Part shown: piece after piece, positions 43,378-52,285 of the stretch
Numbering within the stretch: the first letter of the stretch is position 1
Layout: every line of letters begins with the position of its first letter
Assembly (NCBI GenBank): GCA_963801715.1
Contig: CAWDGB010000008.1
Location: forward strand, 1-64,000
DNA from: CAVVJA01 sp963801715
GTDB taxonomy: Bacteria > Actinomycetota > Actinomycetes > Mycobacteriales > Jatrophihabitantaceae
Length of the DNA stretch: 64,000 nucleotides
Reading direction: 5' to 3'
Translations under genes and position numbers: made by a program
The notes under the pieces: model-generated
Seen by the model: only the letters and a program-made list of their open reading frames with translations
Databases searched by the model: none
Told to the model about the DNA's origin: nothing

Positions 43378-44376
43378 ATGGCGTTGCTACCTGACTCCAG
43401 TCGGCCCATCCAGTGGGGCATCCTCGGCGCCGGCAACATCGCGGCGACGGTCGGCGCTGACATCGCGCGCTCGCCGGACAGCGAGGTCGCCGCCGTCGGC
43501 GCGCGCGATCGCGATCGAGCGGCCCGGCTGGCCAGCCAGCTCGGCGCGTCGCGAGCCTACGGTTCCTACGGAGAGTTGGTCGCCGATGCCGACGTCGACG
43601 TCATCTACGTCGCCACGACGCACGCCCAACACCATGAGCATGCCTTGCTCGCGCTGCGCGCCGGCAAACCGATCCTCGTGGAGAAGGCATTCACGTTGAA
43701 CGCTCGCCAGGCCCGGGACGTTGTCGCCGGGGCGCGCGACGCGGGGCTGTTCTGCATGGAAGCCATGTGGTTGCGCTTCAACCCGTTGATCCGGAAGGCT
43801 GTCGACCTAGCTCGCGACGGCGCGATCGGCAACCTGATCAGCGTTCACGCCGACCTGTCCGCGCCATTTCCGTTCGACCCGCACCACCGGCTTTACGACC
43901 TCGCCGCGGGCGGCGGAGCTCTCCTTGACCTGGGTGTCTATCCGGCCCACCTGGTGTGGATGTTCCTCGGCCGACCCAGCCGCGTTCAAGCAGTCGGCGC
44001 GCTCTCCCCCACTGGGTCGGACGCAACGTCAGCCCAGCAATGGGGGTACCCGGGCGGGGAGTTCGCGCAAATATCGTGCACGACCCTTGGCCGGAGCCCC
44101 ATGACTGCGCTAATTCACGGCACCGGCGGGTGGATCTCCGTGGATGGGCGGCTGCATCGGCCGACGCAGCTCACGGTGCATCGCGCCGATCAGACCGAGG
44201 TCATCGCCGGCGACTCCGTCGGCTACGAACGTGAGGTGGCTGAGGTGGAACGGGCGTTACGCGCGGGCGAGACCGAGAGCGCGGTGGTGCCGTTGCAGGA
44301 CACCGTGGAAATCCTGGAGGTTATCGACCAGGCCCGCGCGCAGATCGGCGTGCGCTACGAAGCGGACGAGGAGTAG
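43378..44376 (+). CDS. Gfo/Idh/MocA family oxidoreductase
   Basis: A 332-residue NAD(P)-dependent dehydrogenase: Rossmann WGILGAGNIAATVG, then VDVIYVATTHAQHHEHALLA, the catalytic-region EKAFTLNARQA (EK motif) and GGGALLDLGVYP. Substrate unknown; typically a sugar, inositol or dihydrodiol. An upstream in-frame ATG would translate the palindromic repeat, so ATG 43378 is chosen. DUF6104 follows two bases after the stop. Confidence 0.9.
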   Translation: MALLPDSSRPIQWGILGAGNIAATVGADIARSPDSEVAAVGARDRDRAARLASQLGASRAYGSYGELVADADVDVIYVATTHAQHHEHALLALRAGKPILVEKAFTLNARQARDVVAGARDAGLFCMEAMWLRFNPLIRKAVDLARDGAIGNLISVHADLSAPFPFDPHHRLYDLAAGGGALLDLGVYPAHLVWMFLGRPSRVQAVGALSPTGSDATSAQQWGYPGGEFAQISCTTLGRSPMTALIHGTGGWISVDGRLHRPTQLTVHRADQTEVIAGDSVGYEREVAEVERALRAGETESAVVPLQDTVEILEVIDQARAQIGVRYEADEE

Positions 44377-44378
44377 AG

Positions 44379-44555
44379 GTGTACTACACCGATCGGGGAA
44401 TCGAGGAGCTGGCCGAACGCCGGGGAGACGACGAGGTCAGCCTCTCCTGGCTCGCGGATCGACTACAGGTGTTCGTCGACGCTCATCCCGACTTCGAGGT
44501 CGCGATCGACCGCCTGGCCACCTGGCTAGCCCGCGCGGACGACGAAGACGACTGA
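44379..44555 (+). CDS. DUF6104 family small protein
   Basis: A 58-residue acidic protein (YYTDRGIEELAERRGDDEVS, LADRLQVFVDAHPDFEV, LATWLARADDEDD) matching the short actinobacterial DUF6104 family. Function unknown. The GTG start lies two bases after the Gfo/Idh stop, with GAGGAG at SD spacing, so the genes are co-translated. The 3' 73 bases overlap the convergent yczE-like gene. Confidence 0.85.
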   Translation: MYYTDRGIEELAERRGDDEVSLSWLADRLQVFVDAHPDFEVAIDRLATWLARADDEDD

Positions 44556-45163
44556 CTCCTGGCGATCGCCCCGTCCGGCCGAACTGAGAACAGCGGTAAG
44601 AAGACCTGCGCGAGCGGCCCGATGGCGAGAGCGTAGGCGACGGTGCCGACGCCCACCGTGCCGCCGAGCAGGAACCCGGCGAGCAAGACGGTGGCCTCGA
44701 TGCCGGTACGCGTCGACCGGATGGACCATCCGGTCCGGCGCACGAGCCCGGTCATCAGCCCGTCCCGTGGACCTGGCCCGAACTTCGCGCCGATGTACAG
44801 GCCCGTGGCAACACCGCACAGCACAACGCCACCCGCGAGGTAGCCGATGCGCAGGACAAGCGGCCCCGGCGTTGGCAGCACGCCGAGCGCGCCGTCGATG
44901 GACAGTCCGACCAGCACGACGTTGCTGACCGTGCCGAGGCCGGGGAACTGCCGCAAGGGAATCCAGCACAGGAGGACGACTAGCCCGGCGACGATGACTA
45001 CGGTCCCGATTGACCATCCGACCCGGCGGGACACGCCCTGATGAAATGCGTCCCACGGATCGAGCCCGAGGCGCGCTCGCACCATGAGCGCGCAGGACGC
45101 CCCGTACAGGATCAGGCCAATGTAGAGCTGACTGAGCCGCCGAACCAGGCCGTTTGTCGCCAC
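44483..45163 (-). CDS. YczE/YitT-type integral membrane protein
   Basis: A protein of about 226 residues with five to six membrane helices (LYIGLILYGASCALMVRA, VGWSIGTVVIVAGLVVLL and others) and the family features GLDPWDAFHQG and GPGPRDGLMTGL. The arrangement, divergent from a MocR regulator of the YczR group, is the known YczR-YczE pairing of Bacillus and relatives. Transported substrate unknown. The start is uncertain: GTG 45163 is a compromise among several in-frame GTG codons; TTG 45238 would overlap the operator. The C-terminal tail is Ser/Arg-rich and overlaps DUF6104. Confidence 0.75.
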   Translation of the reverse strand: MATNGLVRRLSQLYIGLILYGASCALMVRARLGLDPWDAFHQGVSRRVGWSIGTVVIVAGLVVLLCWIPLRQFPGLGTVSNVVLVGLSIDGALGVLPTPGPLVLRIGYLAGGVVLCGVATGLYIGAKFGPGPRDGLMTGLVRRTGWSIRSTRTGIEATVLLAGFLLGGTVGVGTVAYALAIGPLAQVFLPLFSVRPDGAIARSQSSSSSARASQVARRSIATSKSG

Positions 45164-45204
45164 GACACCCACTATCTCGGCCACACGCACGCAATACTCG
45201 GACC

Positions 45205-45240
45205 AATTGGCACAGGATGGCCAGTCCAAAATAGCCAATT
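45205..45240. promoter_or_regulatory. Candidate YczR operator
   Basis: Inverted repeat AATTGGC (45205-45211) / GCCAATT (45234-45240) flanking a central TGGCCA, in the region between divergent yczE and its MocR-type regulator. Confidence 0.5.
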
Positions 45241-45270
45241 ATGTGTGATGATGGCCCGGTGATTGTTGGC

Positions 45271-46701
45271 ATGCCACGGATGAGCGGCCGCGCACTACAG
45301 GCGCTCCTCCCGGACATCCGCGATCTGCCCGGACCGGTCTACTCGGCGCTCTGCGACGCCATCGTGTCCCTTGTCCTCGACGGGCGGGTCGCGCCGGAGA
45401 CTCGGCTGCCGTCCGAACGCGAGCTCGCTCTACAGCTACGGCTCAGCCGAGCCACCGTGACCGCGGCCTACGACCGATTGCGAGCCGAGGGGTTCCTGCA
45501 GAGCCGAACCGGGGCGGGCAGCTACGTAACGCTGCCGATCGGGACCCGACCGATGCCGTCAGTCGCGCGGTGGTTTCCGCCAGCAACCCATACGGACGAG
45601 ATCGACCTGTCCTGTGCTGCGCTTCCGGCGCCGCCTGGGCTCTTTCCCGATGTGCTGATCGGCGCGGATGTTCGAATCGCCGAGCTCGGCCGCGGCAGCG
45701 GCTACGACCCCCTCGGGCTTCCCGAGCTGCGAGAAGCTGTCGCGGCCCGGTTCCGAGCTCGCGGCGTCGCAACCGATGCGGACCAGATCATCGTCACGAA
45801 CGGGTCGCTGCACGCGTTCGACCTGCTGCTCCGGTTATTGCTTGGCCCGGGTGATCGCGTGCTCGTCGAGCTGCCCACCTATCCCGGTGCGCTCGATGCG
45901 CTTCGGTCGAACGGGGCCCGAGTCGTGCCGGTCCCGGTGGCGCCAAGCGGAGGCTGGCAGGTCGGTCATATGCAGGCCACCCTCCGCCAGACCGCCCCCC
46001 GGCTGGCCATGCTGATCCCCGATTTCCACAATCCGACCGGCGCGCTGGTCGGCGAGGACGACCGGCGGGACGTACTACGCACCGCGCGCACTACCGGAAC
46101 CACAGTCGTCATCGATGAGTCGTTCTTCGAGCTCGGCTATGACGGCACCGCTATCACCACGGCCGGAATCGACCCGTCGGTCGTCACGATCGGCTCGTTG
46201 TCCAAACCAGTCTGGGGCGGCCTGCGGTTGGGTTGGGTACGCGGATCGACCGATCTCGTCCGTCGGCTCGCCGCCCAGCGAGCTGCGACAGACCTCGCCG
46301 GTTCGGCGTTGGATCAGGTCGTCGGGATCGAGCTCTTCGCTCGCCTGGACGAGATTGTCGAAGGACGCCGGGCCGAACTGCGTCCGCGTCGCGACGCCCT
46401 GCTCGCCGCCCTGGCCGCGCAACTTCCCGAATGGCAGGTACCCGTGCCCGCGGGCGGCCTGTCCGTCTGGGCGGAACTCGACGCGCCGCTGGCGACCGCG
46501 CTCACCGTAGCGGCCGCTCAATACGGCGTCATCCTGGTCTCGGGCTCGCGCTTCGGGGTCGACGGCACGCTCGAACGGTTTCTGCGACTGCCGTTCTCGC
46601 TGCCCGTACCGCGCCTGGAGGAGGCGGTGAGCCGGCTGGCCGACGCCTGGCGGGGGCTTGACCGGTCGCGAGCCGGGCTACGCCAACTCGTCGTCGCCTG
46701 A
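45271..46701 (+). CDS. MocR regulator, probably YczR type (GntR HTH plus aminotransferase fold)
   Basis: About 476 residues. The GntR winged HTH (RLPSERELALQLRLSRATVT) joins a PLP-binding aminotransferase-like domain (IIVTNGSLHAFDLLLRLLL, DFHNPTG, Schiff-base Lys in GSLSKPVWGGLRLGW). Position next to a divergent YczE-like membrane protein supports YczR-type control of that transporter. The start could be ATG 45271 or ATG 45280; an ATG at 45241 abuts the operator and seems less likely. Its stop is followed after 14 bases by the convergent malic enzyme. Confidence 0.87.
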   Translation: MPRMSGRALQALLPDIRDLPGPVYSALCDAIVSLVLDGRVAPETRLPSERELALQLRLSRATVTAAYDRLRAEGFLQSRTGAGSYVTLPIGTRPMPSVARWFPPATHTDEIDLSCAALPAPPGLFPDVLIGADVRIAELGRGSGYDPLGLPELREAVAARFRARGVATDADQIIVTNGSLHAFDLLLRLLLGPGDRVLVELPTYPGALDALRSNGARVVPVPVAPSGGWQVGHMQATLRQTAPRLAMLIPDFHNPTGALVGEDDRRDVLRTARTTGTTVVIDESFFELGYDGTAITTAGIDPSVVTIGSLSKPVWGGLRLGWVRGSTDLVRRLAAQRAATDLAGSALDQVVGIELFARLDEIVEGRRAELRPRRDALLAALAAQLPEWQVPVPAGGLSVWAELDAPLATALTVAAAQYGVILVSGSRFGVDGTLERFLRLPFSLPVPRLEEAVSRLADAWRGLDRSRAGLRQLVVA

Positions 46702-46715
46702 TCCTCGGACTCTGC

Positions 46716-47906
46716 TCAGGGAGCGGCCGCCACGCCCCGTCTCGGGTCGCGCGCGACGCCTTCCCGTCGAGCCTGTTCTGCGACTGCGGCGGCTATGGCC
46801 GGAACGACCCGAGCGTCGAACGGGGTCGGCACAATCCGCTCCGGCTCCACGAAGTCGCCAACGACGTCACCGAGTGCGGTCGCTGCCGCAAGCTTCATAC
46901 CCTCGGTGATCGTGCACGCACCGCAGTCGAAGGCCCCAGCGAAGATGCCGGGGAAGGCCAGCACGTTGTTGATCTGATTCGGATAGTCGCTGCGACCCGT
47001 GGCATAGACGCTCGCGTGCCGGTGAGCGACTTCTGCCGTTACCTCGGGCCGGGGGTTGGCGAGCGCGAAAATGATCGAGTTCGGCGCCATGGCGGCCACC
47101 GCCTCCTCGGCGAGGAGTCCAGAGCTGACGCCGAGAAACACGTCCGCGCCAACCAGCGCGTCCTCCACGCTGCCCGCCAACCCGGCACGGTTGGTGATGT
47201 GCGCCATTTCCGCCTTGACATCGGTCAGCCCGGAGCGACCCGGGGAAAGGATCCCGCGCGAGTCGGCTACAGCCACGTCACCGATGCCCGCCGCGAGCAG
47301 AATCCGGGTACAGGCCACGCCAGCAGCCCCAGCGCCCGACACCACGACCCGCAGGTCGCCGATCTCCCGCCCGGTTACCCGCGCCGCGTTGCGGAGAGCA
47401 GCGAGCACCACGACCGCTGTGCCGTGCTGGTCATCGTGAAAGACCGGGATGTTCAAGCGCCGGCGCAACCGGTCCTCGATCTCAAAGCACCGGGGCGCCG
47501 AGATGTCCTCGAGATTGATCCCGCCGAATGACGGAGCCAGTCGAGTCACCGTATCGACGATCTCGTCAGGATCAGTGGTGCCGAGCACGATCGGCACAGC
47601 GGACAAGCCCCCGAACTCGCGAAACAGGGCGGCCTTGCCCTCCATCACCGGCAACGCCGCCACCGGGCCGATATTGCCCAGACCGAGCACCGCAGTCCCG
47701 TCGCTGACAACTGCGACGAGTCGAGACCGCCAGGTATAGCGATCAGCAAGCGAGATGTCGTCCGCTATCGCCAGGCAGACCTCTGCGACACCAGGGGTGT
47801 AGGCGAGCGAGAGCGACTCACGATCGACGAGCGGCATGGTGCTCGACACCGTGAGCTTGCCGCCCTCGTGCGCCCGGAACACCGGGCTGGCGGGATCGAA
47901 AGTCAC
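46716..47906 (-). CDS. NAD(P)-dependent malic enzyme, short form
   Basis: A 396-residue enzyme converting malate to pyruvate and CO2. Motifs: SLAYTPGVAEVC, VSDGTAVLGLGNIGP, GGINLEDISAPRCFEIE, NIPVFHDDQHGTAVV (metal Asp) and the NAD site VVVSGAGAAGVACTRILLA. It is the short bacterial type without a phosphotransacetylase domain. GTG 47906 is preferred (GGAG upstream); an in-frame ATG at 47963 would add 19 non-conserved residues. Cofactor preference is not decided. Confidence 0.92.
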   Translation of the reverse strand: MTFDPASPVFRAHEGGKLTVSSTMPLVDRESLSLAYTPGVAEVCLAIADDISLADRYTWRSRLVAVVSDGTAVLGLGNIGPVAALPVMEGKAALFREFGGLSAVPIVLGTTDPDEIVDTVTRLAPSFGGINLEDISAPRCFEIEDRLRRRLNIPVFHDDQHGTAVVVLAALRNAARVTGREIGDLRVVVSGAGAAGVACTRILLAAGIGDVAVADSRGILSPGRSGLTDVKAEMAHITNRAGLAGSVEDALVGADVFLGVSSGLLAEEAVAAMAPNSIIFALANPRPEVTAEVAHRHASVYATGRSDYPNQINNVLAFPGIFAGAFDCGACTITEGMKLAAATALGDVVGDFVEPERIVPTPFDARVVPAIAAAVAEQARREGVARDPRRGVAAAP

Positions 47907-48067
47907 GGGGCTTGCTCCACATTCTCTGGGCGACCGCGAACGCACTGATGCGGTGGAGACCATCGCGCGGGGTCACGGCGCACGGCAGGAACAGCGAGGA
48001 TCGCCCGATCAGACGAGTGTGGCATGGGTGATAGCGCCGGGATAGGCGACCGTGACGTTCGCCATGA

Positions 48068-48409
48068 TCAGACTCGAGCCGGAAGCCACCGAATGCGACG
48101 AGTCGTTCGCGTCGACCACCTCCACACGATTCGGCCGACAACATCGGCCGGGCCGTGCGTCCGGCTGTCCCCGCCCGCAGTCTCGTTGTCACTGCGTACG
48201 TGCCAACCGCTGCTGTCAGGCGCGACCGCCCGCTTTACCACCAAGCGCTCCGGAAGGTCGCGAAACCGCGCGAGAACGACGTCCCCCGAGCGGATACGGG
48301 TGGTGTGGCGTACGACGACGACGTCACCGTCGTAGAGCGTCGGCACCATCGACGGGCCGCTGATCCGAACGCGCTGGTACGGCAACAAAACAGCCGACAC
48401 GGTGTCCAT
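48068..48409 (-). CDS. sodX: Nickel superoxide dismutase maturation protease (S24/S26-like)
   Basis: A 113-residue signal-peptidase-like protein with the catalytic Ser in RISGPSMVPTLYDGD and the Lys region in ERLVVKRAVAP. It lies divergent from sodN with 68 bases between them, the standard sodN/sodX association. SodX removes the N-terminal leader so that His1 can form the nickel hook. ATG 48409 is preceded by GAGAGGAGC; an upstream in-frame TTG would reach into the shared promoter. Confidence 0.9.
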   Translation of the reverse strand: MDTVSAVLLPYQRVRISGPSMVPTLYDGDVVVVRHTTRIRSGDVVLARFRDLPERLVVKRAVAPDSSGWHVRSDNETAGGDSRTHGPADVVGRIVWRWSTRTTRRIRWLPARV

Positions 48410-48477
48410 GCTCCTCTCCGCGCTCAGAGTAGGGTCCACGACGGAGTGTCCGACGAGCGGCAAGCAGGAGGTCGACC

Positions 48478-48873
48478 ATGCGGTTGTTCCACCCCGTTGT
48501 CACGGCATACGCACATTGCGACCTGCCGTGCGGCGTGTACGACCCGGCCCAGGCCCGGATCGAGGCCGAGTCGGTGAAAGCGATCATGGAGAAGTACCAG
48601 GGCAACGAGGACCCGGTGTTCCGCACCCGAGCGCTGTTCATCAAGGAGCAGCGCGCGGAGCTGGTCAAGCACCACCTGTGGGTGCTGTGGACGGACTACT
48701 TCAAGCCGCCGCACTTCGAGAAGTACCCGCAGCTGCACGACCTGTTCAACCGGGCCACCAAGGCCGCCGGGGCCGCCGGCGGCAAAGGCACGGTCGATCC
48801 GGCCGAAGGCCAGAAACTGCTCGACTTGATCGCCGAGATCGACACGATCTTCTGGGAGACCAAGAAGGCGTGA
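48478..48873 (+). CDS. sodN: Nickel-containing superoxide dismutase
   Basis: A 131-residue precursor. A 12-residue leader (MRLFHPVVTAYA) precedes the mature nickel hook HCDLPCGVYDP with His1, Cys2 and Cys6 intact. The four-helix bundle (AELVKHHLWVLWTDYFKPPH and the terminal IFWETKKA) closely follows Streptomyces SodN. It removes superoxide in the cytosol. GGAGGTCGACC precedes ATG. Its stop overlaps the next gene's GTG, making it the first gene of an operon that ends in a sigF-type sigma factor. Confidence 0.96.
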   Translation: MRLFHPVVTAYAHCDLPCGVYDPAQARIEAESVKAIMEKYQGNEDPVFRTRALFIKEQRAELVKHHLWVLWTDYFKPPHFEKYPQLHDLFNRATKAAGAAGGKGTVDPAEGQKLLDLIAEIDTIFWETKKA

Positions 48874-49559
48874 GCGCAGACGCGTCGATGGAGGCCGGTT
48901 CCCACCTGGAACCGGCCTTCGTGGTCCCGTCCGGGCTCGCCGATGTGCAGCTGTGGTTGATCCGGCATGGCGAGACCGAATGGAGTCGCAGAGGTCAGCA
49001 CACCAGCCGGACCGACGTTCCGCTGACGGCCAACGGGGAGCGGCAGGCCAGTGCTTTGCGGGGCATGCTGGTAGATGTCCATCCTGTCTTCGTGCTGTGT
49101 AGCCCACGACAGCGGGCTGTGCGCACCGCGCAGCTCGCTGGGTTGGCCGTCGACGCCATCGACGACGACCTGGTCGAGTGGGACTACGGCGAATACGAGG
49201 GCATGACCACGCAAGAGATCCGCAAGGCTGTGCCCGGCTGGTCACTGTGGACCCATCCGATGCCGGGCGGGGAGACTCCGTCCCAGGTGGCGGCCCGAGC
49301 GGACCGGGTCCTCGCGCGCGCGGCCGCCCGGCTCGAGGAAGGGCCGGTCGTGCTCGTCGCGCACGGGCACGTGTGCCGAGTTATCGGCGCGCGGTGGATT
49401 GGTCTGCGGGCAATCGACGGTGCGCGGGTTGCGCTGGATACCGCCGCGCCATCCGTTTTGGGGACCGAGCACGATATTCCCGTCATCCATCGATGGAACA
49501 TGCCGAATCCAGCCGTGGCCCGGGAGGTTTACGTGACCGAGCGCGAAGAGGCAATGTAA
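48870..49559 (+). CDS. Histidine phosphatase (phosphoglycerate mutase superfamily)
   Basis: A 229-residue member of the histidine phosphatase family: phospho-acceptor in LIRHGETEWSRRGQHTSR, CSPRQRAVRTAQLAG, EWDYGEYEGMTTQEIR and the second His in LVAHGHVCRV. Such proteins are often broad phosphatases rather than mutases. GTG 48870 overlaps the sodN stop (GTGA); ATG 48888 is an alternative. Its TAA directly abuts the anti-sigma GTG, so the operon continues. Confidence 0.9.
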   Translation: MSADASMEAGSHLEPAFVVPSGLADVQLWLIRHGETEWSRRGQHTSRTDVPLTANGERQASALRGMLVDVHPVFVLCSPRQRAVRTAQLAGLAVDAIDDDLVEWDYGEYEGMTTQEIRKAVPGWSLWTHPMPGGETPSQVAARADRVLARAAARLEEGPVVLVAHGHVCRVIGARWIGLRAIDGARVALDTAAPSVLGTEHDIPVIHRWNMPNPAVAREVYVTEREEAM

Positions 49560-49955
49560 GTGACCGAGCATCGCAATGAGGCGAGCGAGGTTCAGCTGCG
49601 GATTCCCGCCGACGGAGCGTTCGTCTCGGCGCTCCGCACGCTGACCGCGGGTCTGGCCGCTCGCTGCGACCTGACCATCGACCAGATCGAGGACCTCCGC
49701 ATCGCCGTGGACGAGGCGTGCTCGCTGCTGCTCCCACACGTGGCGGCGCCTGCGCACCTGACCGCTCTGTTCACGCTCGAACCCGGTGCACTCCGTGTCG
49801 TCGCCAGCGTGCCAGCTGACCCGTCCGCGAAGCCGGACCGAGGTGGACTGGCGTGGACGGTCCTGTCGGCACTGGCCGACGACCTGTCTGTGAGTAACGA
49901 CGACGGAGTGCTGTCAGTCGCGATCGGTAAGCAACGTCTGGTCCGGGGCCGGTGA
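49560..49955 (+). CDS. Anti-sigma factor of the RsbW/UsfX type
   Basis: A 131-residue GHKL-fold anti-sigma factor. The N-box IEDLRIAVDEACSLLL is clear; the later ATP-binding glycine boxes are degenerate, as in mycobacterial UsfX-like proteins. It likely binds and inhibits the SigF-type sigma factor encoded next, with which it overlaps (GTGA 49952-49955). There is no anti-anti-sigma gene in the window. Confidence 0.87.
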   Translation: MTEHRNEASEVQLRIPADGAFVSALRTLTAGLAARCDLTIDQIEDLRIAVDEACSLLLPHVAAPAHLTALFTLEPGALRVVASVPADPSAKPDRGGLAWTVLSALADDLSVSNDDGVLSVAIGKQRLVRGR

Positions 49956-50722
49956 CCGAACGGTCAGAGGCCATTCGGCTGCTCACCGAGCTGCAGCGGC
50001 AGCCCGAATCCAGTAGGCAGCGCCAGGAGCTGCGAGACAAGCTCGTCGAGATGCACATGCCGCTCGTGGAGTACCTCGCCCGCCGGTTCAGTGGTCGCAA
50101 CGAGCCACTGCCCGACCTGGTGCAGGTCGGCGCGATCGGACTGCTGAAGTCCATTGATCGCTTCGATCCCGACCGCGGCCTGGAGTTTTCCACCTACGCG
50201 ACGCCGACGATTCTCGGAGAGATCAAGCGGTATTTCCGCGACTCCGGATGGCTGGTACACGTGCCTCGGCGGGCGCAGGAACTCCAGGCGACGCTCGCGA
50301 CCAGTCGGGCCGAGCTCAGCCAGGAACTACAACGGGCTCCGACGGTCGCGGAGCTTGCCGAGCGCACCGGCCTTCGCGAAGAGGACATCATCGAGGCCCT
50401 GGACGCGGCTCGCGGCTACTCTGGCGTGCCGCTCGACGCGCTCACTGACGAGGACCACGGCGGAAACGCCGCGGAGGCCATGTTGTCTCAGCTCGATGAG
50501 CGATTCGAGCAGGTCGAGCGGCGCGAGATGCTGCGCCCGGCGATGGAGGCCTTGCCCGAGCGCGAGCGGCACATTCTGCTGCTTCGCTTCGTGGCCGGCA
50601 AGTCGCAGACCGAGATCGCCACCATCGTCGGCGTGTCCCAGATGCAGGTCTCGCGCCTCGTCACGAGAAGCCTCGCCAAGCTTCGCAGCGCGCTGACGGA
50701 GTCCGCCGACGATCAGTCGTAG
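49952..50722 (+). CDS. sigF: RNA polymerase sigma factor of the SigB/SigF/SigG group
   Basis: A 256-residue sigma-70 group 3 factor. Region 2 (RFDPDRGLEFSTYATPTILG, EIKRYFRDSGW), region 3 (VPRRAQELQATLATSRAELS) and region 4 (LPERERHILLLRFVAGKSQT, VSQMQVSRLVTRSLAKLRS) are all present. It would direct a general or oxidative stress regulon. It is translationally coupled to its anti-sigma gene, in an operon headed by sodN. Confidence 0.93.
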   Translation: MTERSEAIRLLTELQRQPESSRQRQELRDKLVEMHMPLVEYLARRFSGRNEPLPDLVQVGAIGLLKSIDRFDPDRGLEFSTYATPTILGEIKRYFRDSGWLVHVPRRAQELQATLATSRAELSQELQRAPTVAELAERTGLREEDIIEALDAARGYSGVPLDALTDEDHGGNAAEAMLSQLDERFEQVERREMLRPAMEALPERERHILLLRFVAGKSQTEIATIVGVSQMQVSRLVTRSLAKLRSALTESADDQS

Positions 50723-51091
50723 TGCCGATCCAGGACGGCGCGCACCGGAGGGGTGAACAACAGATACAGCACGACGACCGCGGTCAGCATGAGCGGCCCG
50801 CCGTACTGAATGAGCCCGGCCTGGAAGCCCAGGCTGAAGCTCACCACCGCGGTCAGTAGCTCGATCACGACCACCGGCGAGCGCGCAACCGGGCGCAGGC
50901 GCAGCAACCCGCGGGCGCATGCAGCAAGCACCCCAGCGCCGAGGAGCGCCAACAGAGCGTCGAGCACTGCGCGGGCGACGTTGTCCGGATGACCCACAAC
51001 CGTCTTGACCAACAGCTATTGCGGCGATCACAGTGAGCGCCGCAGCCTGCAGCACGATGACCGCTACGGCGACCCGAAGGGGCGTCGGCAC
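50713..51091 (-). pseudogene. Small actinobacterial membrane protein, frameshifted near the 5' end
   Basis: A first helix (TPLRVAVAVIVLQAAALTVIA, starting near GTG 51091) is followed, one base ahead in frame, by LVKTVVGHPDNVARAVLDAL and two to three more helices ending FTPPVRAVLDRHYD. The order matches a conserved four-helix membrane protein of actinobacteria. Removing one base near 51013-51020 joins the parts. The downstream part alone has only a TTG start. The 3' end overlaps sigF convergently by 10 bases. Confidence 0.6.
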
Positions 51092-51172
51092 GATGGCGAC
51101 CTGGTTCGAATCGCGCTCGTCGGCGTCCTGGGCAACCACGATTCGGACGATACCCGCGGGTAGCCTGACTCC

Positions 51173-52091
51173 GTGCGGATTCTGGTCGTCGGCAACCCGC
51201 GGGCGACTGCCATGTCCGCGCGAGAACGTGATGTCCTCGCCCACGCACTTGGCGGCGCGGACGAACTCCAGATCGAGGAGACAGCCAATCGGGGGCATGC
51301 TGCCGCGCTGGCCTGCCGCGCCATGCGCAGCCAGGTCGATGTCGTCGTTGCTCTTGGGGGCGACGGGACCGTCAACGAGATCGTCAACGGCCTGCTCACG
51401 GACGGCGTGCACGACCGAATACCGGCACTCGGAATCGTGCCGGCCGGTTCCACCAATGTGTTCGCTCGAGCTCTTGGCCTTCCGAACGACCCGATCGAGG
51501 CGACTGGCGCGCTCCTGGAGGCGCTTCGAGCCGGACGCCGGCGGCGAGTAAGCGTCGGGCGGCTCGACGAACGCTGGTTCGTCTTCGCCGCGGGCGTGGG
51601 CTTCGACGCCGCTGTGATCGCCGGCGTGGAACGTCTGCGGCAGAAAGGCCGAAAGTCGACGAGTCGGTTTGTACACCCGGGTCGCACTACGAGAGTTCTT
51701 CCGCGCTGATCGCCGGCGTCCGCAACTTCACATCGATCTTCCCGACGGCACGGTGATCGACGACGTGTACATGGCTGTTGTCGCAAACGCTGATCCGTGG
51801 ACCTATATCGGCCAACGGCCGCTGCGGCCAACGCCAGAGGCATCGCTGGACGGCGGACTGGAGCTCTACGCCCGAACTCGGATGGGGGTGTTGAGCGCGT
51901 CGCTCAGCATGGTCTCGATGGCGCGTCGGCGGCCACGCGCTGGAATTGGGTCTAGCGTCACCCACGATCTCCCCGGCCTGGTGATCCGGGCAGACTCCGC
52001 GGTGCCCATCCAGGTCGACGGAGACCTCCTTGGCGATCGGGAAAAGATACATTTCCGCCGAGTACTGGAAGCGATTTCAGTCATAGCCTGA
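51173..52091 (+). pseudogene. Diacylglycerol kinase family lipid kinase, frameshifted
   Basis: The N-terminal half shows the DAGK catalytic domain (RILVVGNPRA, VDVVVALGGDGTVNEIVNGL, IVPAGSTNVFARALGLP, AAGVGFDAAVI). Near 51665 the frame breaks, and one base ahead the C-terminal half continues (LYTRVALREFFRADRRRP, then DLPGLVIRADSAVPIQVDGD) to 52089-52091. Removing one C in AGTCGGTTTG gives GRKSTSGLYTRV, a natural junction. The family phosphorylates lipids or related substrates. The place next to whiB1 is as in other actinobacteria. Confidence 0.75.
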
Positions 52092-52285
52092 CCGCTATGT
52101 ACGATTACTCCGTATTTGTGGCCAAGGAATTACTAAACGGTATCCTCATACGCCTTGCCGGATGCCCAATCTTCGGTCACGCTGGTCCGCGGACCAGACG
52201 CAGGCTGCTGCCAGCCCGGTCGTACCAGAGGGATGCGGCCCCTGTCAGCGGATCCACTGCAGAGAGATCTTGCTGTACGAACCTG

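Noticed and set aside
50327..51676. A 449-codon open frame on the minus strand
   Set aside because: It is antisense to sigF and the DAG kinase gene; only about 25 residues of it (the first helix of the small membrane protein) look real.
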